DNA of 64,000 nucleotides, taken from Amphimedon queenslandica. Taxonomy: Eukaryota; Porifera; Demospongiae; Haplosclerida; Niphatidae. The notes under the pieces were generated by a model that worked only from the letters and a program-made list of their open reading frames with translations, was not told the origin of the DNA and searched no databases. Positions 23,096-35,800 of the stretch are shown in pieces (position 1 is the stretch's first letter; every line of letters starts with the position of its first letter). Location: NCBI RefSeq assembly GCF_000090795.2, contig NW_003546351.1, positions 150,241 to 214,240 on the forward strand, in the 5' to 3' direction. Made by a program: the position numbers and the translations under genes.

Positions 23096-25009
23096 ATTAT
23101 TTACATTAATAATTGTAATAACATTTACAATAATTATAGGAAAGGGAGCACACAAGTAACATATGGTAACAATGAATTACTTACACAATCATAATGTTAA
23201 TAATAAAGTTTGGTAAGTTTTAAGTAATCTAACCACTTTGGATTTACATAATATACTCAATTTTTTTCAATGGCAACCTCCTTAATGCCTGGTACAACGA
23301 AATAGGATAGTGTTAAATAGAATTACAACCCACCTATACATGTAATATTGCCTTTACATCATTTGTTTTAGTATCACATTAGAATCATCCAGTAGAGTGA
23401 ATATGGATTGAAATTAATAGTAGGGTGAACTGTCCAATTAAAGCATGTCTCATAGATATGGAGGAAACAGCATTATTTTCTTTGGGTGATGCTATGATCA
23501 AGTACTGTGTCATGACTTGCTGTTCGTGTCACTAATAATTGAGCATTAGATTTATGGAATCAACATACGTTACAGGGTAAGTGAGAAAAATTTATCAAAG
23601 TATGTGCTTCATATATTTTACATTTTAAGTGTGCAGAAATGGTACTCCTAATGAAGTCATGAAACGTGTCAACATGGTTGCTGTATTATATCATTCTGTT
23701 GTTCCAGTGCGTGGGATGGAGTCTCTTAGTTTTCACATAGCCCATTTTAGTGCATTTGGCATTGATCTGTTTCAAGGACAACATGACTTGTTCAAAGGAG
23801 AGCATTTGTTTAAACAAAGGTATCCAGACTTTGTAATTTTCTGATACACAGATGTGAATTACTTTCATCTATTTCAACAAGGTCTATTTTTTCATTTAAA
23901 AGACAAGAGTTTTGATGTAATATATATATATTGTGACCTGATAAGAGAAACTAGGCTATCTGCGAAAATTATCATTTTGAGCTATGGGCTCATAATCACG
24001 AAAAATCTTTACCAGGGCGAAATTCATTTTATCACATTTACATGTTATATAAACAAAATCCTTTCATTTGATACCAAAGGCAGGGGTAGCAAAGCCTTCT
24101 TTGCTGAGTTATAAGCCCTTTGACATTTTTACCTTGATTATGCATGGAGAATGTTACACGGAGCGACCACGGAATAAAAACGGAGGGCTTTAATGCATCA
24201 AAGGTAACCATGGAGTCTCTATTGCAACTATTTAAAGTATAACAAAGACGAAGAAGACTACTTTTACAACTATGGCTACAGAAAGAGACATTGCTCGCTT
24301 GTTAAATGAAGAAATAGGTCCTCGAGACAGTGACTACGTTGCTTCAGTTCTTGGGGACTACTTTTGTGATGAAACAAGTGGTAAACTTATTCGTAACACT
24401 GTGTACGTACTAACGGTGAATAGTGGTTAGCTATCACGACAATGACATTCCATTACCAGTATAAATGCACAATATTATTATATTAAACTTAGTTATACAG
24501 TGTATTTGTTAATTGATAGAGACTGACTATGAAGCAGTATAAGATATGGAAGAAAAAGAGAAAGAGAAAGGAAAAGGAAGAGAAAGAGACAAAAAATTGT
24601 GATGAAGATATTAATTCACCTCTGTTTGATCCTGAGGTGGCTGTGGAGCTACAACTATCAGATCTTTTAACTACTCAATCTTGTGATGACATGAGGAAGG
24701 AAGACATATAGGAGGAAGAAGAATTAACGAAGTTCTTTGAACATGGATGTCGTTCCTCAGATAATTGCTATGCACTGTTCAGTCTCGTAAAAACAGATAG
24801 ATGTGACATACAAGCCATGGCAACCCAGGAAAAAAATCTTACGTAAGATCTTACTTAAGATCTTATGAAACCTTAAAATGATCATGCATGATTAATCATG
24901 CCTGTTCTTGCCAGATTATTAGACAAGAAGTTCCAAATTCTTGCCAAGATCTTATGATAAATCTTGTCAAGATCTTATGATAAATCGTACATGATCAGAC
25001 ATGATCAGA

Positions 25010-25700
25010 TGATTAATCTTATGCTATCAATCAAGATCAGGAACTAAATCTTACATTATCAGTCAAGATCAGGAACTAAATCTTGTATGATCTTTCAAGA
25101 TCAGGCAATAAATCTTACATTATCTTGACTTATCAGTCAAGATTAAGAACTCAATCTTGCATAGTCTTTCAAGATCAGGCATTAAATCTTACATTATCAG
25201 TCTAGATCAGGAACTAAATCTTGTATGATCTTTCAAGATCAGGCAATAAATCTTATATTATCAGTCAAGATCAGGTATAAATCCTGTATGATCTTTCAAG
25301 ATCAGGCAATAAATCTTACATTATCTTGACTTATCAGTCAAGATTAAGAACTCAATCTTGCATAGTCTTTCAAGATCAGGAATTAAATCTTACATTATCA
25401 GTCAAGATCAGGTATAAATCTTGTATGATCTTTCAAGATCAGGCAATAAATCTTACATTATCAGTCAAGATCAGGTATAAATCTTGTATGATCTTTCAAG
25501 ATCAGGCAATAAATCTTACATTATCAGTCAAGATCAGGTATAAATCTTGTATGATCTTTCAAGATCAGGCAATAAATCTTACATTATTTTGACTTATCAG
25601 TCAAGATTAAGAACTAAATCTTGCATAGTCTTTCAAGATCAGGAACTAAATCTTATATTATCAGTTAAGATCAGGTATAAATCTTGTATGATCTTTCAAG
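25010..25700. repeat. Tandem array A, ~62-bp unit made of two half-units
   Basis: Head-to-tail units combine a half like CAGTCAAGATCAGGAACT with a half like GATCTTTCAAGATCAGGCA, separated by AAATCTTACATTA or AAATCTTGTATGA. About ten units are visible. Some carry an extra TTGACTTATC insert that recurs at intervals, a hint of higher-order structure. Every half-unit contains AAGATC, so single strands could fold in many ways. Confidence 0.85.
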
Positions 25701-25984
25701 ATCTTAAAGAGTTTAGTTATGATTTATTAAATGGGATTTTGTCACATCCCTTATAATTAAAATGACTGATCTGATCAAGATCTTACAATGCATTAATGCA
25801 TACTACAATGTTGTGTGATAATGGTGACTTAATTAACTTTAATGTTGTTAGAAGTTGGCTTTCTTTATATGCTCATACTTTTGTAAAGGCTATCGTGGGT
25901 TGTCAACTACTTCCTGTGACGTCATGCAACTTGTAAGATCTTTCAAGATCTTGCATGACTTATTATGATGTGATATGGTACGAT

Positions 25985-26765
25985 AATTCATGTAAGATCT
26001 TAAGTAAGATCCGGCCTGTAAATCTTATCAGTGATATTGTAAGATAATTCATGTAAGATCTTAAATAAGATCCGACCTGTAAATCTTATCAGTAAAATTG
26101 TAAGATAATTTATGTAAGATCTTAAGTAAGATTCAGCCTAAAAATTTTATCAGTGATATTGTAAGATAATTCATGTAAGATCTTAAGTAAGATCTGGTCT
26201 ATAAATCTTATCAGTGATATTGTAGGATAATTCATGTAAGATCTTAAGTAAGATCTGGCCTATAAATCTTATCAGTGATATTGTAAGATAATTCATGTAA
26301 GATCTTAAGTAAGATTCGGCCTATAAATCTTATCAGTGATATTGTTAAGATAATTCATGTAAGATCTTAAGTAAGATCCGGCCTATAAATCTTATCAGTG
26401 ATATTGTAAGATAATTTATGTAAGATCTTAAGTAAGATTCAGCCTATAAATCTTATCAGTGATATTGTAAGATAATTCATGTAAGATCTTAAGTAAGATC
26501 CGGCCTATAAATCTTATCAGTGATATTGTTAAGATAATTCATGTAAGATCTTAAGTAAGATCCAGCCTATAAATCTTATCAGTGATATTGTAAGATAATT
26601 CATGTAAGATCTTAAGTAAGATTATGCCTATAAATCTTATCAGTGATATTATAAGATAATTCTTGTAAGATCTTAAGTAAGATCCGGCCTATAAATCCTA
26701 TCAGTGATATTGTAAGACAATTCTTGTAAGATCTTAAGTAAGACTATGCCTGTATATGATAGCTA
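25985..26765. repeat. Tandem array B, 61-bp unit
   Basis: About 13 units of 61-62 bp, in which ATGTAAGATCTTAAGTAAG recurs at 25990, 26051, 26112, 26173, 26234, 26295, 26357 and onward. The rest of each unit reads like CGGCCTATAAATCTTATCAG then TGATATTGTAAGATAATTC. Each unit contains the 8-bp palindrome AAGATCTT. Units are highly alike, suggesting recent expansion or homogenisation. Confidence 0.9.
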
Positions 26766-29178
26766 AGATTGATCAGACTAAATCCAAATAAGATCTTATA
26801 AGGTTGTTCTTAACTCTTATCTCACCTTATCTCACCTTATCTCATCTGATCAGATTATTCAAGATCTTAGTAAGATTTTTTTCCTGGGAAAGCTTGTTCA
26901 AGAAATTCCTATTAGAAGTCAAATGGCAGCAATATCTACCATGTGGGGATTGTCCAATGGCAACCACAGGAGACAGAAAGAAAGAAAAAGGCAATTTTTT
27001 ACGTTCATGCATCAAGGTCATAAGGTTTGTAACTATGAGTGACACAACACAAAATTAATTATGTTTTTCAACTTGATATGTAGAGTAACATTTCTGAAGC
27101 TACATGCAAGTGGCAAAAGCATGTTTGAGGAAATTATGAAAAACTACAAAATGAATGGATTAATACCAAGGTATGAGACTTACAAATTAAATGTTATTTA
27201 CTTTACTTTAGTATGGCTCATGGAAATGCTGGAAAGACACCAAACCATGCTTTTACTTACGATGATATTCTCCGGGTTCTTGTTTTCATCAGAAAATACT
27301 CTGAAGTCCATAGCATCAGTCTTCCTAGAAAAATACCTGGATTTAAAAGTTACGAGACTAAGAAGTTCTTACCATGCAGTACATCTAAAAGTCAGGTATA
27401 CTTAGAGTATGCGGAATCATGTGAAGGGCTTCATGTCAAAGCATGTGCTGAAACAACATTCAACATGTTGTGGCAGCGCTACCTGCCTTATACTGAAAAA
27501 ATGAAGCCTATGTCTGACTTGTGTGCCACTTGTAAAGAGATAAGTGGACTGATTATAAGTAGTGCTAAAATGCAATCAGATAATAGGATAACTGAGGTAA
27601 GTCAGTACTGTACTAACACAAGTATTATAACCAGAATATTCAGGCAATGCAGAAGGCATTAGATCACAGAAGTCTTATTAAAAAGGAAAGTGAGTACTAT
27701 AAGGATGCATTAAAAGAGGCACACACAATTTTTTTTAAAAGGGCTGTATACTGATGCAGCAAACAATTACAATCCGTCACTAACAAGGCCACTGGCTATG
27801 TTAAATATTGTAGCACATTATAGCTTTGATTATACTCAACAGGTAAAATTTTATGATATTAAAGTTTATCTAGCTTACTTGTTCACTATCCTTCAAGTCC
27901 CACTACAAGCAGGTCCAATTTATTTTCTTACTCCCAGGAAATGTGACATATTTGGTGTGCTGTGAAGCTATCCCTCAGAAGGATAATTTCTTGATTGATA
28001 AATCATTCAACACTGGTAAAGGGGCAAATCCTGTCATAAGCATGGTACACTTTTGTTTAAGGAATCATGGCCTCAACTCAGTCAATATCCATTTCAATGC
28101 TGACAACTGCACTGGGCAAAATAAGAATAATACAGTTATTTTAGTAAGTATAATACATGCACAATAATGAACATTTTAAATGTAATTATTTTTTTAGTAC
28201 CTCGTATGGAGAGTCATGACAGGACTCATACGCCCATTTCAATATCCTTTCTGCAAGTTGGACACAAAATTTTCTCAAGACTAGTGCTTCAGACTATTAA
28301 AGCAAAAATTCCATAAAGCAGAGGTGAACTCAATGGATGACTTCGTTTAAGTTATGAAACAATCATCTGCTGTGAACAAAGCCCAACCAATAGGAAGTAG
28401 CAATGGTGAAGTCATTGTAGAAACATTTGACTGGTCTAGTTACTTTGCTACATTATTCAAGTAAAAGGCATCAAAGGCTTTCAACACTTTGTTGTAAATG
28501 CGACCTCACCTGGTCAAGTTGCAGCCAGTCAAGCTGTAGATGGCCCTGTCACACAATTCAATTTGCTGAAGGAGGACACTCAAATAATGGAAGATGAATT
28601 ACCTAATATATTACCACCAAAGGGTGTCTTCACTGAAAGGATATGGTTCTTTTACGAAAAGATAAAATCGTTTTGCAGATATGAATGTAAAGACGTAACC
28701 TGCCCCACTTTCTGATGCACCTCGACCAACAGGATCATCTCGACAATCAATTCCAGGTGTAGATGATCAACCAGACCTCGCAATGGAGATCGAAGTACCA
28801 CATTCTGCAAGGCAATCTCAAGAACTACCTGCAACACGTGACAATTTGGAAGATCACTCTGACTTACCACAGTTTAAAGTTGCTAAAAGTCTTTCACATA
28901 AGCATTCTGACCCAGTTTTGTCACCCAATCCGGTTGCTGAAAGTCATAGTAGGTATATACTACAGCTCCAACAAATCTAATGATTGTGTAATGAAGATAT
29001 TTTAAGCAGATTGAGTATGATGAACAGAAGAAAAGATATAATTTTATCTAGTGTAAGGAAGCTCAAGTGATTGTGGACAGTGTGTGGAAACAATGTGATA
29101 TGAGTGTCAATATGTATGATCATGTATAGCTCATTCTTTGTCTATACCTAAACTTGAAATTGATTTTGTACAGTCTTC

Positions 29179-30058
29179 TTATGTTATTGTGGCAAAAGCT
29201 TGGAGAATTATGTCTTCAATGTCTGTGTATGGGTCAATTGCTTTTAATAACTCAATTGATATCTTGACTTTGCCAAAAATGTTCTGAATGGGGTTGAAGT
29301 CAAGTGAGTATGGTGGAAGAAAAAGAACTAGAGATCCATTATGCTGTAATTCCTTAACAGATTTTGTAGTGTGATGAATACTGCAGTTGTCTAAAAATAC
29401 TACTGAATGAGTGTTATCACTATCAAAGGGATGCACTTGTATTGATAAGTTTTCACAAACAAAATCAATGAATGTATCACTGCTGAAACCTTTGCAAAAT
29501 TTTAAATCAAGAAGGCCTTTCATTGATTTAGCAGCAATAACTGATACATGCCTCCCCCTATCTAGAAGTTGAGTTTATTGTAGGGGCTTTTTTTAATACT
29601 ATAAACTTTCCTCCTAATTAAATCTCGTCGATTGCATCCCGTTACATAAACAAATATCAAGGAGTGAGCTTGATGAAGAGATGCATCTCGACAGTGCTCC
29701 AATCTCTGCAACTCATTTCTTTGCTTAGCCACAATTTCCAGTTTCTTATACAAAAATCCTGACTTGTGAAAGAATCTGCAAACGGTGGAGCAGTCTACAT
29801 TTACAATATATTTTTCTGCAACTTTAGCTTGAATTTCATGTAAATAAATGCCAGGATTGGTAATAACAAGGTCCATAATATAATGCTGAAATATAGCACT
29901 GAGTTTTGATGATGATCTATTGCATAGGGTGCTTTTTTGTACAGATCAGTGCTCCTGAATTTGTTAATTACTGTTGTGACAGTTGATACGTCAATATGTA
30001 ATTTTTTTAAGTTTGAAAACCTCAGTCCTTTATTCTTATAAACAATTTTCACAAACAA
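29179..30058 (-). pseudogene. IS630/Tc1-like transposase, catalytically dead
   Basis: Three pieces in order give an N-terminal helix-turn-helix part (FSNLKKLHIDVSTVTTVINK), a middle part (YLHEIQAKVAEKYIVNVDCS, then FVYVTGCNRRDLIRRK) and a DDE_3 end (VFLDNCSIHHTTKSVKEL, then LFLPPYSLDFNPIQ). The spacing from the second Asp to the end is that of a DD34E enzyme. The usual first catalytic Asp-Glu is replaced by Tyr-Val, and the final Glu by Gln, so the enzyme could not work even with the frame intact. No terminal inverted repeats were found around it. Confidence 0.8.
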
Positions 30059-30987
30059 TTTTCAACCTGATATCGTTGCTGTAAGGACTGGTTCTCAATG
30101 GTTCCATATATGATTGTTGTTTTCTATTTGAAATTGGCGCTGTATAACAGTTATAACCAATAATCATTCATTTTAATAATGTGCTGCGCGGGTCAAGTGA
30201 CTTGCAATCCACTGCATCTATGAGCAGTATACCAACCTTAAGACTGTGCCCCTTTCTTTCTGCATTGCTTTACATGGTAAAGAAGGCATAAAAAACACAA
30301 AAACGCGACAGGTTGACTTTATAAATGCCCGATGTACGTCCTACTCCAGGTATACTGTAGGTTTTATGCATGTTCTCTCCAGGAAAACAGAGAAATGGGA
30401 TAAAACATGCACCCTGTCTGCATAGATATCAGAAAGAGATAAGAAAGTTTCGCTCTGTGAAAATCAAGCTATTTACCCTAGAAACGGGAGAAATCCGGAT
30501 ACTAGTATACTCCAGCTGTTATTTTCTAAGGCCACTATGGGCGACTAACCTGACTAGGCCTTAATTCATCCCTTGTAATAGCAAAAGTATGCTTCGCAAT
30601 GACAAGATAATGGGCCAAAGACCCAGAATAACTCATCTAGATACTGTATCTGAAGTCTCTTTAGTCATTACTCGATCAATTAGTGAGATAATAGTACACA
30701 ATTAAACACGGAACGTTTACTTATTTTTGAGCATGAAATGTCTACAAAACAAGATTTAGGAATAAGTTAAGCTGAAAGACAAAAAGAAAAGATTTCTTTA
30801 AGTTGCATAATGAATTATGTATGTACCTATCATTTAATGTATTTGTCCCTCGCTCTTGCAGTTAGCCAAATTAATTCCATGAAAAGTAAAGCAAGTAATT
30901 CTATTTTAACGTAGATGAATATCTCTCAAGATATACAAATTATGTGAGTCATGCAAGACACTATATAATTGTTTCTTGTTTTACATG

Positions 30988-31443
30988 TTGTATAGTTTTG
31001 ATTTTTTCAATGCTCTTTAAGTTTAAGTAATAGCCATTTATTAAATGCGTGTTTGCTTCCTATTATTCCAAGCTTGTAAAGTACTTTTCCTGTAAAAATT
31101 TTTTTTGCGGACACACTTATCTATATGAGTTCTGTCTTTAATGTTACGATAAATGATAGTTAGAACAATGATAAATTACTATTTCTGTTGTTTGATGTAG
31201 TTTTATTCACTCAATATCTAGAAATTTGCTTACTAAAGTGAATAGTTGCATCAAATGAAATAATGATAATTTTCTATACTTGTATATTATTTGTCCATGT
31301 TGTCTATTTTGCATGACAGCTCTGCTCTCTTTTTTTTGTTTCCTTTAATCTTTTTTGCTCTTTTATCTCGATATGTCTGATGATAGTGCACGATTCCATT
31401 AAACTGTGAAAAATCTTAATTTGATAAAATGTTCTTACATTAA
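30988..31443. repeat. Dispersed direct repeat, copy 1
   Basis: Aligns with 32392-32820 in the same orientation over nearly its whole length at roughly 70-75% by eye. Shared landmarks include TTGTATAGTT, CTTGTAAAGTACT, GTAGTTTTATT and TTTTATCTCGATATGT. Confidence 0.75.
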
Positions 31444-31531
31444 GCTGGAGATTTGTAAGAATCAAAAGGGATATATTGATGATGTGATTTAAAGTCATTT
31501 TTAAGACATTTTCAGTACTGTTAGGACAATA

Positions 31532-31632
31532 AAGTTATACCATAGTCATGTTGTTACATGCACATACATGTAGGCATATCTTTGGGTAGTTATACCATAG
31601 TCATAATGTTACATACATGTAAGCATGTCTTT
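31532..31632. repeat. Two-copy tandem repeat, 56-bp unit
   Basis: AGTTATACCATAGTCAT recurs at 31532 and 31588, each time followed by a TGTTACAT, ACATGTA and GCAT series. Confidence 0.75.
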
Positions 31633-32391
31633 CTCTCTTAGCATGCTGGTTAACTGCTTTAGTTATAGTTTTTTGTTAAAAATCTAATGTACAATTATGT
31701 GCCTTGCTGGTCCACTCTGTTGCTCTAATTTGTAGTGTACAGCCATTGAGAACTTGTTTACAACATTACTGAATTAACCTTTTATAGTAACAATAAAAAT
31801 TGTTATTAAAAAACTAAAATTATAAACAATTTATGATTACAACCTCATGGAATAATACAGTAACTTAAAAACAAGATTGTAGAGATAGTCAACTTTGTAG
31901 AAATAGTACTCACAACAAAGTTCTTATGGACCTATTAAGGTACACATATATATAACAAAGTTTGATACACATAAATCTACATGTAGCTAAAGACACTGAA
32001 AAAGGTGGACTGATGCTTGTAAAAATGCTCACAAGGCAAAACTCAAAGTTTGCCATGATGCATGTCACATTCTATAAATACATGTAAATAAACATAAATG
32101 AATAAATAGAAATGTGCTGTGTAATACTACAGAAATATGACTATTGTACCTGTCATGAACTAACTACAAATGGAGAAAAAGCGCAACTCGTGTAAAGTTG
32201 TACATGGTGACATGCATGTATCAAAATAAATAAACAAGGAGTGTAGATATCACAACTAAAACCTTATCAATGTAGCAAATACTATATAGAAATATGACTT
32301 GCGACTAATGAAACTGATTTTATACAATCATCAGTGCTACAAAACAATTACCATGATGCTTTGTTGCTCAATTCAAAAACCATTTTGCATA

Positions 32392-32820
32392 TTGTATAGT
32401 TCTGTTTATTTCAATGCTCCACTTAAGTTCAAGTTTTAGCCATTAATGGATACATGTGTGTTTCCTATAATGCTAGCTTGTAAAGTACTCCTATAAAAAT
32501 GTTTTTGCACCCACACACACACACTTATGAACAACAATAAACTATGTCGTTCATTCTAGGATAATTGATAGCTAAATAATAATGAACCACTATTTCTGGT
32601 TTTTTGTAGTTTTATTATTTCCCCAATATCTAGCATTGGCTAAAGTAACAATAATAATACACAATACTTGTACAATAATTGTCCATATTGTCTACTTTGT
32701 ATAAATGCTTCACTCTTTTTCTTATCTTTTTGCTTTTTTATCTCGATATGTGATGATGGTGCATGATTTCATTTAATTGTACAAAAAATCTCAATTTGAA
32801 AACAATGTTGTTACATTCAG
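32392..32820. repeat. Dispersed direct repeat, copy 2
   Basis: Partner of 30988-31443. It includes a short (CA)n run near 32512-32523 that the other copy lacks. No coding content is visible. Confidence 0.75.
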
Positions 32821-35800
32821 TTACGTAAATATGGAAGAGTTAAATCTGAAAGATTGATGATAGCCTTTCTAAGTCAATTAGTACAAGCATGTTGATATTT
32901 TGTCACTCAAAATTATAGATTCTTTTGTATTGGGCCATCTTTTTTTAGGTGCCTCTGTGAATGATGGAGCAAGTGAAAATGGTAGAATAAATTCATTGGA
33001 ATGCATAATTGTAATAATAAAATCAATTTTTGAATTAATTACGGTTAAAGTAACCATTGTACATCACTCTCGTAGGTTAGACTTGATGACAGTTATTGAA
33101 AAGTAATTTACGCATAAGTTGAACTGATTGTCATTGTGACTTAATGATTGGATCATTTCCAATGGAACAGAATGATGCTGTTTATTTTTCTTGCATTATT
33201 GTATTTTTAATATTGAAAATTACTTTGCAATTAAACAATCTCTTGAACAGGCTACGCAAGCATAAAAAATAATTACCAGACTGGCAAGCAAAATGAAATT
33301 AGCACATTAAACTGTGAGGCTAATTGCAAACACTTCTGAAATACTATTATTAAAATTGTCTCACTATAAATCAATTTTTCATAGCTTAGTAATAATGGTA
33401 GCAACAGCAGAGATATTTAGAAAAAAAAGATTCACTTCGCCTTCCTTAGAAATAATATGCCATCTTTGATCTTTTGTCATTGCTGGATACCTATGTATAT
33501 TATAAAACTGGCAGGAAAAATTAATTGCAAGGTGGGTTTAAGTTATGACGTCATATTAGTCAAACCATTAAAAAAATGGCCATCAGTATGTAGTTCCTGA
33601 CTATTGTTTATTTAGCTGTTTCATCTGGTGAATGCAGGCTCTACAAAGCTCTAAAGCTTGCAATCGTGGCGTAATGAAGGCAAACACTCAATCAAGTTTG
33701 TATGCAGCAAATGCTTTTGTGATACATTGATGTTTGAAAGTGAACAAAACTATGAGAGATTGCAGCCCATTTTGCAAAACTTGAAGAACTTTTGCCAAGT
33801 GATGGACCATAGGTCAATAGAAAATAATATTATAAAAGCAATCATATTACTAAAAGTTAAAGTACTCTTATCATGTTCAAAAATTCTTTACTCAGTTTTC
33901 ATCCATTTTAAAAAGTTTAGTAAAGTTTATTGCATCTCACTATTGAGAAAAAAATGAAAAAATTATATATTGTAGAAAAAGTATAAAGAAAACAATTTGT
34001 GTCCCGAAATCTAAATTGTGCGTTCAGCCCGTTGTACATTAATATGTGCTTGCTTTAAATCTTTCATTCATAATATTGCTTTTGAGACAATGACGACCAA
34101 AGAGCAAAGTAGTACTTATTCAACTTTTAATGGCTAATAAATGCAATAAAAGAGCCTAAATCTTCTCATACTTGGCTAGCATGAAAGTGGTATAACAGCT
34201 GATTCCTTTGAAGTATCATATGACACTGCAATCACAACTATGCGAATGCTATTGGGGAAAATTGGTACTGCAGAGCTGGAGAATGCAAGTCTGGTTAGGG
34301 GTAATTAGTTTCAGTTGCAAAGCAATCCAATAATCTCAATGGAATGATTCACCAATGCAACGGAAGATTCCTATCCGTTTCATTTACTCTAATATCTTTG
34401 CTGCCTGAGTTGCTTCGAGACCATGCCCACATCATTTCTCCATTGGTTTCAATGGCAACTAATAAGCAAAACTGTTTCCCTTCTGTCTATGTGCTTCATA
34501 TACCTTTTAGGTACTTGTGATAGCTCTTTAAACTCCCCAGGCATCAAATAGTGAGAATATGTTGGTTTCTCTTGAGCACTTCGTGTGTGAGTGAAACAGA
34601 AAGCTTTGTTGTCTATAATGTCCAGAAATTGCAATGAAAGGTCCAGTCACATTATTTAATGACATTCATTGCCTTTATTTCTTTGCCATGGCAACGGGTA
34701 AAAAATAAATGCAATCTATTCCGCTCGGCAAGGTTTTTGGTCAGTTAACTGCAGTCTGGTGTAAGTATAGAGCTTCATTAGCCACTGAAAACTTTCTACA
34801 AGTCTTTTAGGTAGAAGTGAATACTGTAGTTTCTATAATTAACGGGGGGCATGCGTGGCATTTGAAGGGAAAAGTCTTGTTATCAGCTTGATAAGCTACT
34901 CTATCTGACCTTCTAGCTACATCAGACTCTTTGTCAGTGCGTAAATAAGGTCATGAAGACATGGGAAATTCTGGGAAGAGAGCCAATGTTTTTACCCAGA
35001 AGTAAGGCACTCAAGGCAGTGATTCAACGTCACAATTGTAACTATTTTCATTGACAAAATGCTCAACTTTGTAGAAATGTTCGTCATTCCCAAAATAAGC
35101 ATGCATATTATCTAAATGGAGCAGAATTTTAGTTATAACTATTCAAAAAGGTAAAACTAACAATTTCATACTTAAGGAAAGGGAAAATGGTGACAATTGA
35201 CTACCCCACATTTATTTGGCAAAGGCACTACTCGTGGTTATAGTAATCAGATTAAAACTTGGCAAATGCAGGCATAATAATCCAGCACAACTACATAAGT
35301 TTGCACATGGACTATTATTCTTCTTGACAAAGATAAAGCCTCCTAAATTGAGTAACCCAATGGTCTCCAGTATAAAATGATTTGTTCCTATGCGGATATT
35401 ACTATTCTTTACATTAATTCATGTCATCACATTTCTGGACATGACTACACGACGATAGTTTTACTGTGTGTAACTTACTACAGCAACAAGCTAACAGCTT
35501 ATGACTTTGGAAACTGTAAAAAGGTTATTATACAAAGCCTACAACATCTTGACTTTGTCTGTGACATAAGTTTAAAAAACTTTTGACATAAAAGGGCACT
35601 CACAATGAATACTCGCGGGTGTGCATTCATTATGGATGTTATGAAAGCCCATAGATTATATATACGTACCAGGATAGGACCACTTCCATATATTATTAAT
35701 CGGAGTGACATCACCGAGTCAAACAATCTGAGTTACTGCTGTGTACAGTAATGGAGGACTTTTGCTGAGGATGAAACAGGTGACAACTTGCTTTTGCAGC

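Larger units (their letters stand above)
21251..24271. other. Gene-poor spacer
   Basis: AT-rich DNA with no convincing complete gene. It holds one exon-like stretch (22687-22836, minus), a 19-bp tandem repeat (23030-23095) and two unrecognised open frames on the plus strand (23629-23844 and 23854-24114) with no domain I can name. Confidence 0.5.
24824..26888. mobile_element. Non-autonomous TIR element filled with tandem repeats
   Basis: The 2065-bp block begins CCCAGGAAAAAAATCTTAC and ends with its exact reverse complement, a perfect 19-bp terminal inverted repeat. Inside are two different tandem arrays (about 25010-25700 and 25985-26765), both rich in AAGATC, GATCTT and AAGATCTT. It interrupts the DUF7869-like gene. 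The flanks offer at most a 2-bp AA duplication, so the superfamily is unclear. It has no coding capacity: the open frames inside are read-through of the repeats. Confidence 0.85.
24272..28980 (+). pseudogene. DUF7869-like gene with introns, decayed and split by an inserted element
   Basis: Coding pieces in order: MATERDIARLLNEEIGPRDS (24272), a Lys-rich stretch (24529 on), EHGCRSSDNC (about 24740), RRQKERKRQFFTFMHQGHK (about 26970), FLKLHASGKSMFEEIMKNY (27090), HGNAGKTPNHAFTYDDILRV (27217), a Cys pair in SDLCATCKEISG (27515), FNADNCTGQNKN (28095) and IWFFYEKIKSFC (28640). The order and motifs match a widespread invertebrate family with a DUF7869-type, possibly RNase H-like domain, often found in transposon-rich genomes. 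GT-AG introns fit at about 27171-27212, 27597-27650, 27843-27899 and 28144-28197. Stops and shifts occur, for example a TAG in the FSQD-CF stretch near 28282, so it is not functional. Whether it is a host gene or a transposon protein is open. Confidence 0.65.

Noticed and set aside
25326-25756. Open frames with repeated KIRYKSCMIFQDQ-type peptides
   Set aside because: They are simple read-through of tandem array A. The peptide repeat has exactly the DNA period and no start or domain makes sense.
25985-26765. Regular 61-bp repeats that could be mistaken for a CRISPR array
   Set aside because: The whole 61-bp unit is conserved with no variable spacers, the sequence is clearly eukaryotic, and there are no cas genes.
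28985-30350. Terminal inverted repeats for the 29-kb IS630/Tc1-like remnant
   Set aside because: I compared both flanks by eye and found no convincing inverted pair, so only the transposase remnant is reported.
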